Of a DNA stretch of 64,000 bases, positions 24,614 to 33,670 are shown one piece after another. The stretch comes from Halobacillus dabanensis (GTDB lineage Bacteria; Bacillota; Bacilli; Bacillales; Halobacillaceae). The stretch is taken from the NCBI RefSeq assembly GCF_900114165.1, contig NZ_FOSB01000003.1:205959-269958 (forward strand), read 5' to 3'. Every line of letters begins with the position of its first letter. The first letter of the stretch is position 1. A program made the position numbers and the translations under genes. The notes under the pieces were generated by a model. That model did no database searches, was not told the DNA's origin, and saw only the letters and a list, made by a program, of their open reading frames with translations.

Positions 24614-26086
24614 ATGGAGACAACTTTCTCGAAGAAGAATCAGGTGGTCATTCAGAATTTCATTCACGGCGAGTGGATTTCATCAGAAGGTGGGCAATTG
24701 GAGGAAGTACCCAACCCTGCGACTGGAGAAATTATTGCAAGTGTCCCTATTTCAACGAAAGAGGATGTAGATAAAGCGGTCCAATCAGCTAGAGAAGCAT
24801 TCAAAACGTGGAAAAAGGTGCCGGTACCGAAACGCGCACGGATCATGTTTAAGTACCACCAACTTTTAGTTGAGAATCGTGATGAATTAGCAAAAGCGCT
24901 AACCCAGGAAAATGGGAAGACAATGAAGGACGCTACTGGAGAAGTGCAGCGAGGAATCGAATGTGTAGAGTTTGCTGCTGGAGCACCAAGTTTAATGATG
25001 GGTGATGTCCTGCCTGATATAGCGGAAGGAATCGATTCGGGAATGTATCGATACCCAGTGGGGGTCGTCGGCGGCATCACTCCATTTAACTTTCCAATGA
25101 TGGTGCCATTATGGATGTTCCCACTTGCGATTGTATGTGGAAATACATTTGTCCTGAAGCCTTCAGAACGTACTCCAATCCTTGCAAAAATGCTTGTAGA
25201 ACTTATCCATGAAGCCGGACTTCCGAAAGGAGTGCTCAACCTCGTCAATGGATCCCATGATGTCGTAAATGGCTTGCTTGAGCATGAAGAAATTGATGCT
25301 ATTTCATTTGTCGGTTCCCAGCCTGTTGCGGAATACGTATATAAAACAGCGGCTGATCACGGAAAACGTGTGCAGGCGCTTGCAGGTGCGAAAAACCATT
25401 CGATTGTAATGCCTGACTGTAATCTTGATAAATCGGTGGAAGGAATAATTAATGCTGCCTTCGGTAGTGCAGGAGAGCGTTGCATGGCGTGTTCCGTTGT
25501 GGTCGCCGTCGGGGATATAGCAGATGATCTTGTAACAAAATTGAAGTCAGCAGCCGATCAATTATACGTTGGCAATGGTTTGGAAACAGAAACAGACTTG
25601 GGACCACTGATTCGTGATTCCCACCGTGAACGTGTACTTGGTTATATTGAAAAAGGAGAACAGGAGAATGCGACCCTTGTCCGTGATGGTCGTGTCGAAC
25701 TCCGAGAAAATGAGTCGGGGTATTTCCTGGGTGCGACAATTTTCGACTATGTAACTGATGAAATGAAGATTTGGAAAGATGAAATCTTCGCTCCAGTGTT
25801 AAGTATTGTACGCGCAGAAACCCTAGATGAGGCGATTGAAACAGCAAACAAATCTGAGTTCGCGAATGGTGCAGTGATTTATACATCGAGCGGAAAAGCC
25901 GTCCAACAGTTCAGAGAAGAGATGGATGCGGGAATGCTCGGTGTCAATGTTAACGTACCTGCTCCGATGGCCTTCTTCCCTTTCTCTGGTAACAAAAAAT
26001 CTTTCTATGGTGATTTGCATGCCAATGGTAAAGATGGAATTAACTTCTACACGAAGCGGAAAATGCTCACCCAACGCTGGTATTGA
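24614..26086 (+). CDS. mmsA: CoA-acylating (methyl)malonate-semialdehyde dehydrogenase
   Basis: A 490-residue aldehyde dehydrogenase. Motifs: [43 protein letters not shown], and the catalytic Cys in [14 protein letters not shown]. The MmsA/IolA subgroup oxidises malonate or methylmalonate semialdehyde to acetyl- or propionyl-CoA with NAD and CoA. In this cluster it would finish uracil breakdown by converting malonate semialdehyde from beta-alanine to acetyl-CoA. ATG 24614 with AGAGGTGA is chosen over an open frame reaching 24497. It has its own promoter. Confidence 0.9.
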   Translation: METTFSKKNQVVIQNFIHGEWISSEGGQLEEVPNPATGEIIASVPISTKEDVDKAVQSAREAFKTWKKVPVPKRARIMFKYHQLLVENRDELAKALTQENGKTMKDATGEVQRGIECVEFAAGAPSLMMGDVLPDIAEGIDSGMYRYPVGVVGGITPFNFPMMVPLWMFPLAIVCGNTFVLKPSERTPILAKMLVELIHEAGLPKGVLNLVNGSHDVVNGLLEHEEIDAISFVGSQPVAEYVYKTAADHGKRVQALAGAKNHSIVMPDCNLDKSVEGIINAAFGSAGERCMACSVVVAVGDIADDLVTKLKSAADQLYVGNGLETETDLGPLIRDSHRERVLGYIEKGEQENATLVRDGRVELRENESGYFLGATIFDYVTDEMKIWKDEIFAPVLSIVRAETLDEAIETANKSEFANGAVIYTSSGKAVQQFREEMDAGMLGVNVNVPAPMAFFPFSGNKKSFYGDLHANGKDGINFYTKRKMLTQRWY

Positions 26087-26405
26087 CCTGATGGATGTGC
26101 GGAAACTTCTTAACGAATTTCCGCCATCTTCCATTAAAAAACCACACATTCTACTGTATTAATATCAACACCTCCCAAAAGTTTTACAAAATATCTATTC
26201 CTCATAATCGAACATTTTACATTATGTATAATGGAAAAATTCCAGAGTTGATGTAAAGTATAATTAGTTATTTAAATATTCAGTAAATATTGAAAATTAA
26301 ATTTACTGATAGAGCTAAGGAAATCAGAGGTTGGGGATTTGGTTTTCTGAACGTGATCGATAAAGCTCTATATAATAACAAATCATTACATAAGGAGGAA
26401 TTACT
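26087..26405. other. Intergenic region mmsA to beta-ureidopropionase
   Basis: A hairpin GCGGAAA / TTTCCGC at 26099-26124 lies just after mmsA, without a T run. The rest is AT-rich. TATAAT at 26371-26376 is a likely -10 for the next gene; GGTTTTCTGAACGTG at 26341-26355 is a weaker CodY-like site (10 of 15) over the expected -35. Confidence 0.5.
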
Positions 26406-27296
26406 GTGTCTGATAAAGTACAAATCGGTTTGATCCAAGCTTCTCACGATGTAGATGGTAACGAGCCCGTAGAAGTTCATAAAGAACAGTCCATCGAAAA
26501 ACATATTAAATTGGTAAAAGAAGCAGCGGAAAAAGGGGCGCAAATCATATGTCTACAAGAAATTTTTTATGGTCCATATTTTTGTTCAGAACAAAACCCG
26601 AAGTGGTATGACTCTGCAGAAGAGATTCCGAATGGCCCGACGACGATACGTTTCCAGGAGCTCGCTAAAGAGTTGGGTGTAGTTATTGTTCTACCGATTT
26701 ATGAAAGAGAAGGTATTGCAACCTATTACAATACAGCAGCAGTGATAGATGCGGACGGTTCTTATCTAGGTAAATATCGCAAACATCACATTCCTCAAGT
26801 GGGTGTCGGGGACAAAGGTTATGGATTCTGGGAAAAATACTACTTTAAACCTGGTAACCTGGGATACCCAGTATTCGATACCGCTTTTGCAAAAGTAGGT
26901 GTTTATATTTGCTATGACCGCCATTTTCCTGAAGGTGCAAGAGTGTTAGGTTTGAACGGCGCAGAAGTCGTTTTCAATCCATCTGCTACGGTAGCAGGTC
27001 TATCAGAGTATCTTTGGAAGTTAGAACAACCCGCTCATGCAGTAGCGAATGGGTACTATCTTGGTGCCATCAACCGTGTTGGATATGAAGGACCATGGAA
27101 CATGGGTGAATTTTATGGACAATCTTATCTAGTCGATCCAAGGGGTAATTTTGTTGCAACTGCAAGTCGTGATAAAGATGAGGTCATCATCGGGGAAATG
27201 GATAAGAAGTTTATCCGTGAAGTGCGTGATACCTGGCAGTTTTACCGCGATCGACGCCCGGAAACGTATGAAAAAATGGGTGAGCTTCTCCCTTAA
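26406..27296 (+). CDS. Beta-ureidopropionase (N-carbamoyl-beta-alanine amidohydrolase)
   Basis: A 296-residue carbon-nitrogen hydrolase. The catalytic triad is visible: Glu in CLQEIFYGPYF, Lys in GKYRKHHIPQV, Cys in VYICYDRHFPEG. The sequence resembles N-carbamoyl amidohydrolases more than nitrilases. In this cluster it should hydrolyse N-carbamoyl-beta-alanine to beta-alanine, CO2 and ammonia, the third step of reductive pyrimidine breakdown. The start is GTG 26406 after AAGGAGG. It forms its own transcription unit, ended by a strong terminator. Confidence 0.88.
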   Translation: MSDKVQIGLIQASHDVDGNEPVEVHKEQSIEKHIKLVKEAAEKGAQIICLQEIFYGPYFCSEQNPKWYDSAEEIPNGPTTIRFQELAKELGVVIVLPIYEREGIATYYNTAAVIDADGSYLGKYRKHHIPQVGVGDKGYGFWEKYYFKPGNLGYPVFDTAFAKVGVYICYDRHFPEGARVLGLNGAEVVFNPSATVAGLSEYLWKLEQPAHAVANGYYLGAINRVGYEGPWNMGEFYGQSYLVDPRGNFVATASRDKDEVIIGEMDKKFIREVRDTWQFYRDRRPETYEKMGELLP

Positions 27297-27320
27297 CATA
27301 ACTTCTCAGGCATCATGTGT

Positions 27321-27377
27321 AAGTTCTGCATAGATCAAAGGAAAATCAAACATTTTTCTTTATGCAGAACTTTTTTA
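27321..27377 (+). terminator. Terminator of beta-ureidopropionase gene
   Basis: 12-bp perfect stem AAGTTCTGCATA / TATGCAGAACTT with a 28-base loop and TTTTTT tail. Confidence 0.8.
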
Positions 27378-27438
27378 TTAGGATTGCTCAGCTTTGGTTT
27401 GAATACCATTTCCAGGCAGCTTTCGCTTTTTTGACAAG

Positions 27439-27453
27439 GATTTGTTGAAAATA
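27439..27453 (+). promoter_or_regulatory. CodY-like site before preT
   Basis: GATTTGTTGAAAATA matches 11 of 15 positions of the CodY consensus. A TTGACA lies eight bases upstream, but no good -10 follows at 17 bases. Confidence 0.3.
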
Positions 27454-27534
27454 CTGGGGGATGGAGGGGGAACCCTTTTTTTAACCCTCACAGTGTTCGT
27501 TAACAAAACCTTCAATTAAAGGAGGTAAACACCA

Positions 27535-28944
27535 GTGACTCAGTTAAAGAGTAAAGGGATTTCTTTAGAGAACTTGAAAGTGAATTTCGACGAGGTGCAT
27601 GACGGGTTGAATGCCCAGGAAGCAATGGAAGAGTCTAACCGCTGCTTATACTGTTATGATGCTCCTTGTATCCAGGCTTGTCCGACTGGGATAGATATTC
27701 CGAAGTTTATTAAAAAAATCGCATCCGGAAACTTGAAAGGATCAGCAACGACAATTATGTCATCGAACCCTGTTGGGGCAACGTGTGCACGTGTTTGTCC
27801 GACAGAAGAGTTGTGTGAAGGCGCTTGTGTATTGAACCACTCGACAGAACCGATTTTAATTGGAGACTTGCAGCGTTTCGCTACTGATTGGGCAATTAAA
27901 AATGAACAACTACTCTTTAAGCCCGGGCAGAAAAACGGGAAAAAAGTTGCAGTTGTCGGGGGTGGTCCTGCAGGTTTATCGGCAGCGAGAGAACTCGCGC
28001 GTTTCGGTTATGACGTAACCATTTTTGAAGCCGAAGCCGAAGCAGGAGGTCTTGATACGTATGGAATTGTATCTTTCCGATTGCCTCAGGATATTTCCAG
28101 ATGGGAAGTAGATCAGGTCGAAAAGTTAGATGTTGAAATCCGCACGAATACCAAAGTCGGAACAGATGTCTCTTTTGATGAATTGTCCAAGGGATACGAT
28201 TCGATTGTCCTTACGATCGGGATGGGGAACGTTCCGATGCTTGGCATTGAAGGAGAAGATTTGCGCGGAGTTCACGATGCGATCGATTTTGTTAAAAGTA
28301 CGAAATCAGGACCTATTACAGATGAATTACTAGGTAAGAATGTTGTCGTTGTAGGTGCAGGGAACACGGCTATCGATGCCGCGACATGCGCGGCACGTAA
28401 AGGGGCTGGGGATGTCAAGATTGTGTACCGCCGTACGAGGAAAGAGATGACAGCTTATGAGTTTGAATATGACTTTGCGAAACAAGATGATGTAGACTTC
28501 CATTGGCTAACGCAGCCGATTGAAATTATCGGAGATGAGAATGGGCAAGTAACACATCTTAAATGCGTAAAAATGGCGCTTGGAGAACCAGATGCAGATG
28601 GCCGTAGGAGACCATCACCAGTGGAAGGTTCTGAATTCGTAATGGAAGTCGATGCCGTTATTAAGGCGATCGGTCAATCAAGGTACACCGATTTGATTGA
28701 AGGGTTTGGGCTGGATCATGAAGGTGGAGTTGTCACAGTCGACCCGGAAACATTGCAAACCTCCAACCCGAAAGTGTTTGCAGCAGGTGATGTGATTTTT
28801 GCTAAAGGCCAAGGAGAAGCGATGGTAGTTACAGCAGCTCAACAAGGAAAAGAAGCTGCAATGGCAATTCATAAACACCTCGCCCCTGAACCCACACATG
28901 CCTATAAAAAATTCAACAAGGAGGAACATACATGGCTGACTTAA
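27535..28944 (+). CDS. preT: Dihydropyrimidine dehydrogenase subunit PreT
   Basis: A 469-residue iron-sulfur flavoprotein resembling the small subunit of glutamate synthase. N-terminal cysteine clusters (CLYCYDAPCIQACPTGIDIP and CARVCPTEELCEGAC) bind Fe-S centres; AVVGGGPAGLSAARELARFG binds FAD; VVGAGNTAIDAATCAARKG binds NAD(P)H; and AAGDVIFAKGQGEAMV closes the FAD domain. With PreA it reduces uracil or thymine to the 5,6-dihydro base. GTG start after AAAGGAGG. It overlaps preA by 13 bases, so the two subunits are translated together. Confidence 0.92.
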   Translation: MTQLKSKGISLENLKVNFDEVHDGLNAQEAMEESNRCLYCYDAPCIQACPTGIDIPKFIKKIASGNLKGSATTIMSSNPVGATCARVCPTEELCEGACVLNHSTEPILIGDLQRFATDWAIKNEQLLFKPGQKNGKKVAVVGGGPAGLSAARELARFGYDVTIFEAEAEAGGLDTYGIVSFRLPQDISRWEVDQVEKLDVEIRTNTKVGTDVSFDELSKGYDSIVLTIGMGNVPMLGIEGEDLRGVHDAIDFVKSTKSGPITDELLGKNVVVVGAGNTAIDAATCAARKGAGDVKIVYRRTRKEMTAYEFEYDFAKQDDVDFHWLTQPIEIIGDENGQVTHLKCVKMALGEPDADGRRRPSPVEGSEFVMEVDAVIKAIGQSRYTDLIEGFGLDHEGGVVTVDPETLQTSNPKVFAAGDVIFAKGQGEAMVVTAAQQGKEAAMAIHKHLAPEPTHAYKKFNKEEHTWLT

Positions 28945-30218
28945 GTTTGAACCTTGCAGGAATCAAATCACCGAATCCCTTTTGGCTTGCTTCTGCACCG
29001 CCGACAAATTCAGGATACCAGGTACAGCGAGCGTTTGAAGCAGGTTGGGGAGGAGCTGTTTGGAAGACGTTGGGAGAGCCGATTCTTAACGTATCTTCAC
29101 GTTTTGCTGCGGTGGGTTTTAACGGCAAGAAAGTAGCTGGATTCAACAACATTGAATTAATTACGGATCGCCCACTTGAAGTGAATTTGAAAGAGATCTA
29201 TGAAACAAAGAAAAAGTTTCCTAATCATGCAATCATCGCTTCGTTAATGGTAGAACCGACGCAAGAAAAATGGCATGAAATAGTCAAACGTGTGGAAGAT
29301 GTGGGTGTGGATGGGCTTGAATTAAACTTTGGATGTCCTCATGGAATGGCAGAAAGAGGTATGGGAGCTGCCTCTGGTCAGGTACCTGAGCTTGTCGAAA
29401 AGCAGACCATGTGGGCAAAAGAAGTAGCTCAAACCCCCGTCATCGTTAAATTGACTCCGAATATTACCGATATCACTTTTACTGCAGAAGCGGCCGTCAA
29501 TGGTGGTGCCGATGCCGTTAGTATGATCAATACAATCAATAGTTTAGCCGGGGTGGATATCGATACATGGGATACGATTCCGAACGTCGCCGGTAAAGGG
29601 GCACATGGAGGTTACTGTGGTCCTGCTGTAAAACCAATCGCTCTGAATATGGTTGCAGAATGTGCCCGCCATCCGAAAATAAATGTGCCAATCTCCGGAA
29701 TGGGGGGAGTATCAAGCTGGCGAGAAGCGGTGGAATTCATGTTAATGGGAGCAACGGGGGTTCAAGTATGTACAGCCGCTATGCACCATGGGTTTAGTAT
29801 TGTGGAAGATATGAAAGACGGGTTGAACAATTACCTGGATGAAAAAGGTATCGATTCTGTAATGGATCTTGTCGGTAAATCTGTCGAGAAATATTCCGAC
29901 TGGGGCAATTTAGACCTTAATCACCAGATTGTCGCTAAAATCAATAACGATGTATGTATCAACTGTAACAAGTGCCATATTGCTTGTGAAGATACGTCAC
30001 ACCAGTGTATCGATATGTTGAAGGATGCGAATGGAAACGACATCTTAAAGGTGCGTGAAGAAGACTGTGTCGGTTGTAATTTATGCAGCATCGTCTGCCC
30101 TGTGGATGGTGCGATCGATATGGTTGAATACGCAAATGGTAAGCCGCCGATGACTTGGAATGAAAGACAGGCGGCTATTGGGGCAGTTTCATCGTGTGAT
30201 GTCGATTTAATCAAATAA
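28932..30218 (+). CDS. preA: NAD-dependent dihydropyrimidine dehydrogenase subunit PreA
   Basis: A 428-residue protein. Residues 1-310 form an FMN-binding dihydroorotate-dehydrogenase-like barrel (LNFGCPHGMAERGMGAASGQ, ISGMGGVSSWREAVEFMLMG). The C-terminus carries two ferredoxin-type clusters, CINCNKCHIACEDTSHQC and CVGCNLCSIVCPVDGAI. The layout equals E. coli PreA and the C-terminal half of mammalian DPD. It holds the pyrimidine-reducing site and takes electrons from PreT. Confidence 0.93.
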   Translation: MADLSLNLAGIKSPNPFWLASAPPTNSGYQVQRAFEAGWGGAVWKTLGEPILNVSSRFAAVGFNGKKVAGFNNIELITDRPLEVNLKEIYETKKKFPNHAIIASLMVEPTQEKWHEIVKRVEDVGVDGLELNFGCPHGMAERGMGAASGQVPELVEKQTMWAKEVAQTPVIVKLTPNITDITFTAEAAVNGGADAVSMINTINSLAGVDIDTWDTIPNVAGKGAHGGYCGPAVKPIALNMVAECARHPKINVPISGMGGVSSWREAVEFMLMGATGVQVCTAAMHHGFSIVEDMKDGLNNYLDEKGIDSVMDLVGKSVEKYSDWGNLDLNHQIVAKINNDVCINCNKCHIACEDTSHQCIDMLKDANGNDILKVREEDCVGCNLCSIVCPVDGAIDMVEYANGKPPMTWNERQAAIGAVSSCDVDLIK

Positions 30219-30236
30219 ACTATATGGAGGGATAAG

Positions 30237-31652
30237 ATGAAGAAAATCATTAAAAATGGAACGATTGTTACGGCAGCCGATACTTACAAAGCAGACATTC
30301 TGATTGAGAATGAGAAAATTTCATTGATCGGCCAGGATTTATCTGATCCAGCGGCAGAGGTTGTGGACGCTAAAGGTCATTATATTTTCCCTGGAAGCAT
30401 CGATCCACATACTCATTTGGAAATGCCGTTTGGTGGAACGGTCAGTAAAGATGATTTTGAGACCGGTACAATTGCCGCTGCTCATGGTGGAACAACCACA
30501 GTAATCGACTTTTGCTTAACAGACAAGGGAAAACCGCTTCAAGATTCGATTGATCAATGGCATGCGAAATCTAGGGATAAATCTGTCATCGATTACAGCT
30601 TCCATTTGATGATTGGTGAAATGAACGAAACGGTTTTAGAACAACTTCCTAGCGTTATTGAGGACGAAGGAATTACTTCATTCAAAGTATTCATGGCTTA
30701 TAAGAATGTCTTCCAAGCCGATGATGGCACACTCTTTAGAACATTAGAAGAGGCGAAAAGATTGGGTGCGCTTGTCATGGTCCATGCAGAAAATGGAGAT
30801 GTCATCGATCATTTAGTGAACAAAGCATTAAAAGCAGGCCAAACAGACCCGATATATCATGCATTGACCCGTCCTCCTGAAGTAGAAGGAGAAGCAACAG
30901 GACGTGCAGCAGAACTAACGGGGCTTGCAAATTCTCAGCTTTATGTCGTTCACGTTACGTGTGAAGAAGCTGTGGAAGCCATCGCAAAAGCAAGGAAAAA
31001 AGGGTATAACGTCATGGGCGAGACATGTCCTCAATACTTAGTACTTGATCAAAGTTATATGGAAAAACCGAACTTTGAAGGTGCAAAGTATGTCTGGTCT
31101 CCGCCACTTCGTGAAAAGTATCATCAGGAAGTGTTGTGGAAGGCACTGAAAACAGGAGACTTACAGACACTTGGCTCCGACCAGTGTTCCTTCGATTTTA
31201 AAGGCCAGAAGGATTTAGGAAAGGGAGATTTCACAAAAATCCCGAATGGCGGACCGATCATTGAGGATCGCGTGAGTATTCTTTTCTCTGAAGGTGTCAA
31301 AAAAGGTAGAATTAGTCTTAATGAATTTGTCGACATTACTTCAACGAAGATTGCCAAGACCTTTGGATTGTTCCCGCAAAAAGGGACCATATCAGTTGGA
31401 GCTGATGCAGACCTTGTCATTTTTGACCCGAACGTCGAAAGGACAATCTCTGTGGAGACAAGTCATATGGCAGCAGACTATAACCCGTTTGAAGGTATGA
31501 AGGTGACAGGCCAGCCGGTCAGCGTCCTTTCCCGTGGGGATTTCGTGATTAAAGAAAAAGAATTCGTTGGAAAACTTGGTAAAGGGAATTACTTGAAACG
31601 ATCTCGTTATGGTGAACTAACATCCTCCAAGGAAGAACTTTATCAAAAGTAA
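30237..31652 (+). CDS. hydA: Dihydropyrimidinase (D-hydantoinase)
   Basis: A 471-residue cyclic amidohydrolase. The metal motif is GSIDPHTHLEMPFGG; the carboxylated lysine is in TSFKVFMAYK; further ligands are in MVHAENG, YVVHVTCEEA and LGSDQCSF. It opens dihydrouracil or dihydrothymine to the N-carbamoyl-beta-amino acid, the second pathway step. RBS GGAGGG precedes ATG 30237, 18 bases after preA. Confidence 0.93.
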   Translation: MKKIIKNGTIVTAADTYKADILIENEKISLIGQDLSDPAAEVVDAKGHYIFPGSIDPHTHLEMPFGGTVSKDDFETGTIAAAHGGTTTVIDFCLTDKGKPLQDSIDQWHAKSRDKSVIDYSFHLMIGEMNETVLEQLPSVIEDEGITSFKVFMAYKNVFQADDGTLFRTLEEAKRLGALVMVHAENGDVIDHLVNKALKAGQTDPIYHALTRPPEVEGEATGRAAELTGLANSQLYVVHVTCEEAVEAIAKARKKGYNVMGETCPQYLVLDQSYMEKPNFEGAKYVWSPPLREKYHQEVLWKALKTGDLQTLGSDQCSFDFKGQKDLGKGDFTKIPNGGPIIEDRVSILFSEGVKKGRISLNEFVDITSTKIAKTFGLFPQKGTISVGADADLVIFDPNVERTISVETSHMAADYNPFEGMKVTGQPVSVLSRGDFVIKEKEFVGKLGKGNYLKRSRYGELTSSKEELYQK

Positions 31653-31675
31653 CCTGCCCGTCTGTCACGGAAATT

Positions 31676-31709
31676 AGGCTGCCTTGCTTCAAAGCCTGGC
31701 AGCCTTTTA
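31676..31709 (+). terminator. Hairpin between dihydropyrimidinase and permease genes
   Basis: Stem AGGCTGCC / GGCAGCCT with a 14-base loop and TTTTAAAA tail. It is a moderate terminator and may only lower read-through into the permease gene. Confidence 0.6.
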
Positions 31710-31740
31710 AAAAACAGGTATAGGTAGGAGGAGTCCAATT

Positions 31741-33237
31741 ATGGACAACAAAAAAACGAACCATCTTATGTCTCCGGATCTAATGCCCATCCCTCATAGC
31801 GAAAAGAAAATCAGTACATTAGGGTTTACTTTCATGTGGGTGGGAATGGCTGTTGTTCTGGCAGCATTTGCAATCGGTGGAGCTGGCGTTCAGGAGATCT
31901 CCCTCATTTGGGTTGTTCTTGGTACATTATTGGGAACGATTCTAATTGGTCTTGCGATAACGGTGACCGCTGATATTGGTATTGAACATGGAATATCTTT
32001 TCCTGTGTATATGAGAGCACCTTTTGGAACGATAGGTACTCATTTCCCTTCTGTAGTTCGGGGAGTAGCAGCGTCGATGTGGTTCGGTATCAACACATTC
32101 TTCGGTTCCACGGCGATCAACGGAATTTTAAACATCTTAATTGGTTTTGATAATTGGTTTGTCTGTTACATTCTATTTGCGTTATTCCAGCTATTTAACA
32201 CAGCATTAGGAATTAAAGCTGTCGAGAAATTCGCTGACTTAGCAGCACCGATTATTATTTTAATTGGTGTATGGATGTATTTCACTTTGGCAGGGACTGC
32301 GACAGAGCAAGGAAGAGACGTCTGGTCATGGGTGGAAAGTCCTGTCACAGGTGGAGCAGCTTTTACCGCATTTGTAGTGGTTGTCGTTGGTAACATGGGT
32401 TACTGGGCTACACTTGCTGCTGATATATCCTCCATTTCCCGTTTCATAAAAGCTCCGAAACATGAACGGAATTGGATCAAACGGAACAAAGGAGCCCTGG
32501 TTGGCAGTCTTGTCGCTTTGCCGCTGACTCAAACATTTATTGTTGTACTTGGGGCTGTATCTTATATAGCAGTTTCCAATTTCGACCCTGTCGTCGCTTT
32601 GCAAGAATCAGCCAGTGGCCTTGTACTGGGTATTCTTCTTCTAATGATTGTACTTGCCCAGTGGTCGACAAACGTATCAGCAAATATTGTACCCGCTGCG
32701 ACGATTTTTTCTAATGTGGGTGGACCTAAGCTTCCATTCTGGGCTGGTGTTTTTATTGCAGGACTTGTTGGAACCGTCATTCAGCCATGGAGCGTTTTCA
32801 ATCTATTGATTCCTGTATTGCTTATTGCTGCAGCAATTTTATCGGTGATTGTCGGGATTATTTTTGCTGATTATTATTTATTAAGAAAACGGCGAATGAA
32901 TGTCTATGATTTGTATAAGCAAGGAGGCCAATTCCGATATGATGGAGGCATCAACTGGGCAGGTATCATTTCCTGGGTGATCGGAAGCGTCTTTGCATAT
33001 ACGTTCAGTACCTATTCATTCTTTGTTGGTTTTGGTATCGGTGCTCTTTGCTACTATCTATTAGCGAAGCACTGGTATTTCAAGAAACACCCACAGGCAG
33101 AAATAGATAATCCGAGCGATGAAGAATATCTTGGAATTACAGTTGGCCGCGACTGGGTTGTTGGGGAAAGATTTGTAGAAGAAAAGCTTGGGAAGAAGAC
33201 GGGAACAGAAGGCCCTACACAGAAAATTGATGCATAA
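31741..33237 (+). CDS. NCS1-family nucleobase permease (uracil/hydantoin/allantoin type)
   Basis: A 498-residue protein with about twelve helices. The NCS1 pattern is seen in TLLGTILIGLAITVTADIG (helix 2) with the GIEHGISFPVYMRAPFGTIG loop, and GNMGYWATLAADISSISRF (helix 6). NCS1 carriers import uracil, cytosine, allantoin, hydantoin or thiamine with H+ or Na+. The cluster suggests uracil or another pyrimidine as substrate (inference). RBS AGGAGG before ATG 31741. Confidence 0.9.
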   Translation: MDNKKTNHLMSPDLMPIPHSEKKISTLGFTFMWVGMAVVLAAFAIGGAGVQEISLIWVVLGTLLGTILIGLAITVTADIGIEHGISFPVYMRAPFGTIGTHFPSVVRGVAASMWFGINTFFGSTAINGILNILIGFDNWFVCYILFALFQLFNTALGIKAVEKFADLAAPIIILIGVWMYFTLAGTATEQGRDVWSWVESPVTGGAAFTAFVVVVVGNMGYWATLAADISSISRFIKAPKHERNWIKRNKGALVGSLVALPLTQTFIVVLGAVSYIAVSNFDPVVALQESASGLVLGILLLMIVLAQWSTNVSANIVPAATIFSNVGGPKLPFWAGVFIAGLVGTVIQPWSVFNLLIPVLLIAAAILSVIVGIIFADYYLLRKRRMNVYDLYKQGGQFRYDGGINWAGIISWVIGSVFAYTFSTYSFFVGFGIGALCYYLLAKHWYFKKHPQAEIDNPSDEEYLGITVGRDWVVGERFVEEKLGKKTGTEGPTQKIDA

Positions 33238-33249
33238 GGAGGAATGTTG

Positions 33250-33486
33250 ATGTCTGATCATCGTGAATTTGAAGCAGAACGTGAAAAAATTGATTTCCTA
33301 TTAGAGCAGGGATATGTCATAAAAGGGGTCACAGAAAATTTAAGTGGTGCATTTGTAGAGTTTGTATATCAAGGAAATGACAAGGAAAAAAGTGAAAAAG
33401 AACGTCTACACGTTTTACACCCTGATTCCAGGAAATATTTCTCTACTATTTTGGTACAACAACAGAGAAAACAAAGTGTAAAATAA
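33250..33486 (+). CDS. Small protein in the permease transcription unit, unknown
   Basis: A 78-residue soluble, charged protein: REFEAEREKIDFLLEQGYVI then KGVTENLSGAFVEFVY and HVLHPDSRKYFSTI. The beta-rich middle suggests a small globular domain. No family recognised. It begins 12 bases after the permease stop, so it is cotranscribed; ATG 33250 fits AAGGAGG better than ATG 33244. A role tied to the permease or pathway is only a guess. Confidence 0.7.
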   Translation: MSDHREFEAEREKIDFLLEQGYVIKGVTENLSGAFVEFVYQGNDKEKSEKERLHVLHPDSRKYFSTILVQQQRKQSVK

Positions 33487-33494
33487 TTACAGGA

Positions 33495-33521
33495 GGATTG
33501 GCTATAGCCAGTCCTTTTTTT
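33495..33521 (+). terminator. Terminator of preT-preA-hydA-permease unit
   Basis: Stem GGATTGGC / GCCAGTCC (one G-U pair), loop TATA, seven T's. Confidence 0.88.
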
Positions 33522-33600
33522 GATTATAAGAGAAGGGGGGGTTACATTGTGAATATCGGTATTTGCCGAGCTTTGTCATGCCTTGTATCACTTAAGTTTT

Positions 33601-33642
33601 TTGATAGAAAATCTCACAATCTATTAGATTTTTCTGAAAGAT
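33601..33642 (+). promoter_or_regulatory. pucR-type gene promoter with candidate CodY box
   Basis: TTGATA at 33601-33606, 17-base spacer, TTAGAT at 33624-33629. ATTTTTCTGAAAGAT at 33628-33642 matches the CodY consensus at 12 of 15 positions and covers the start site. Confidence 0.5.
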
Positions 33643-33670
33643 TGGTGTACGTTTAAAGAGGGGTCATTCA

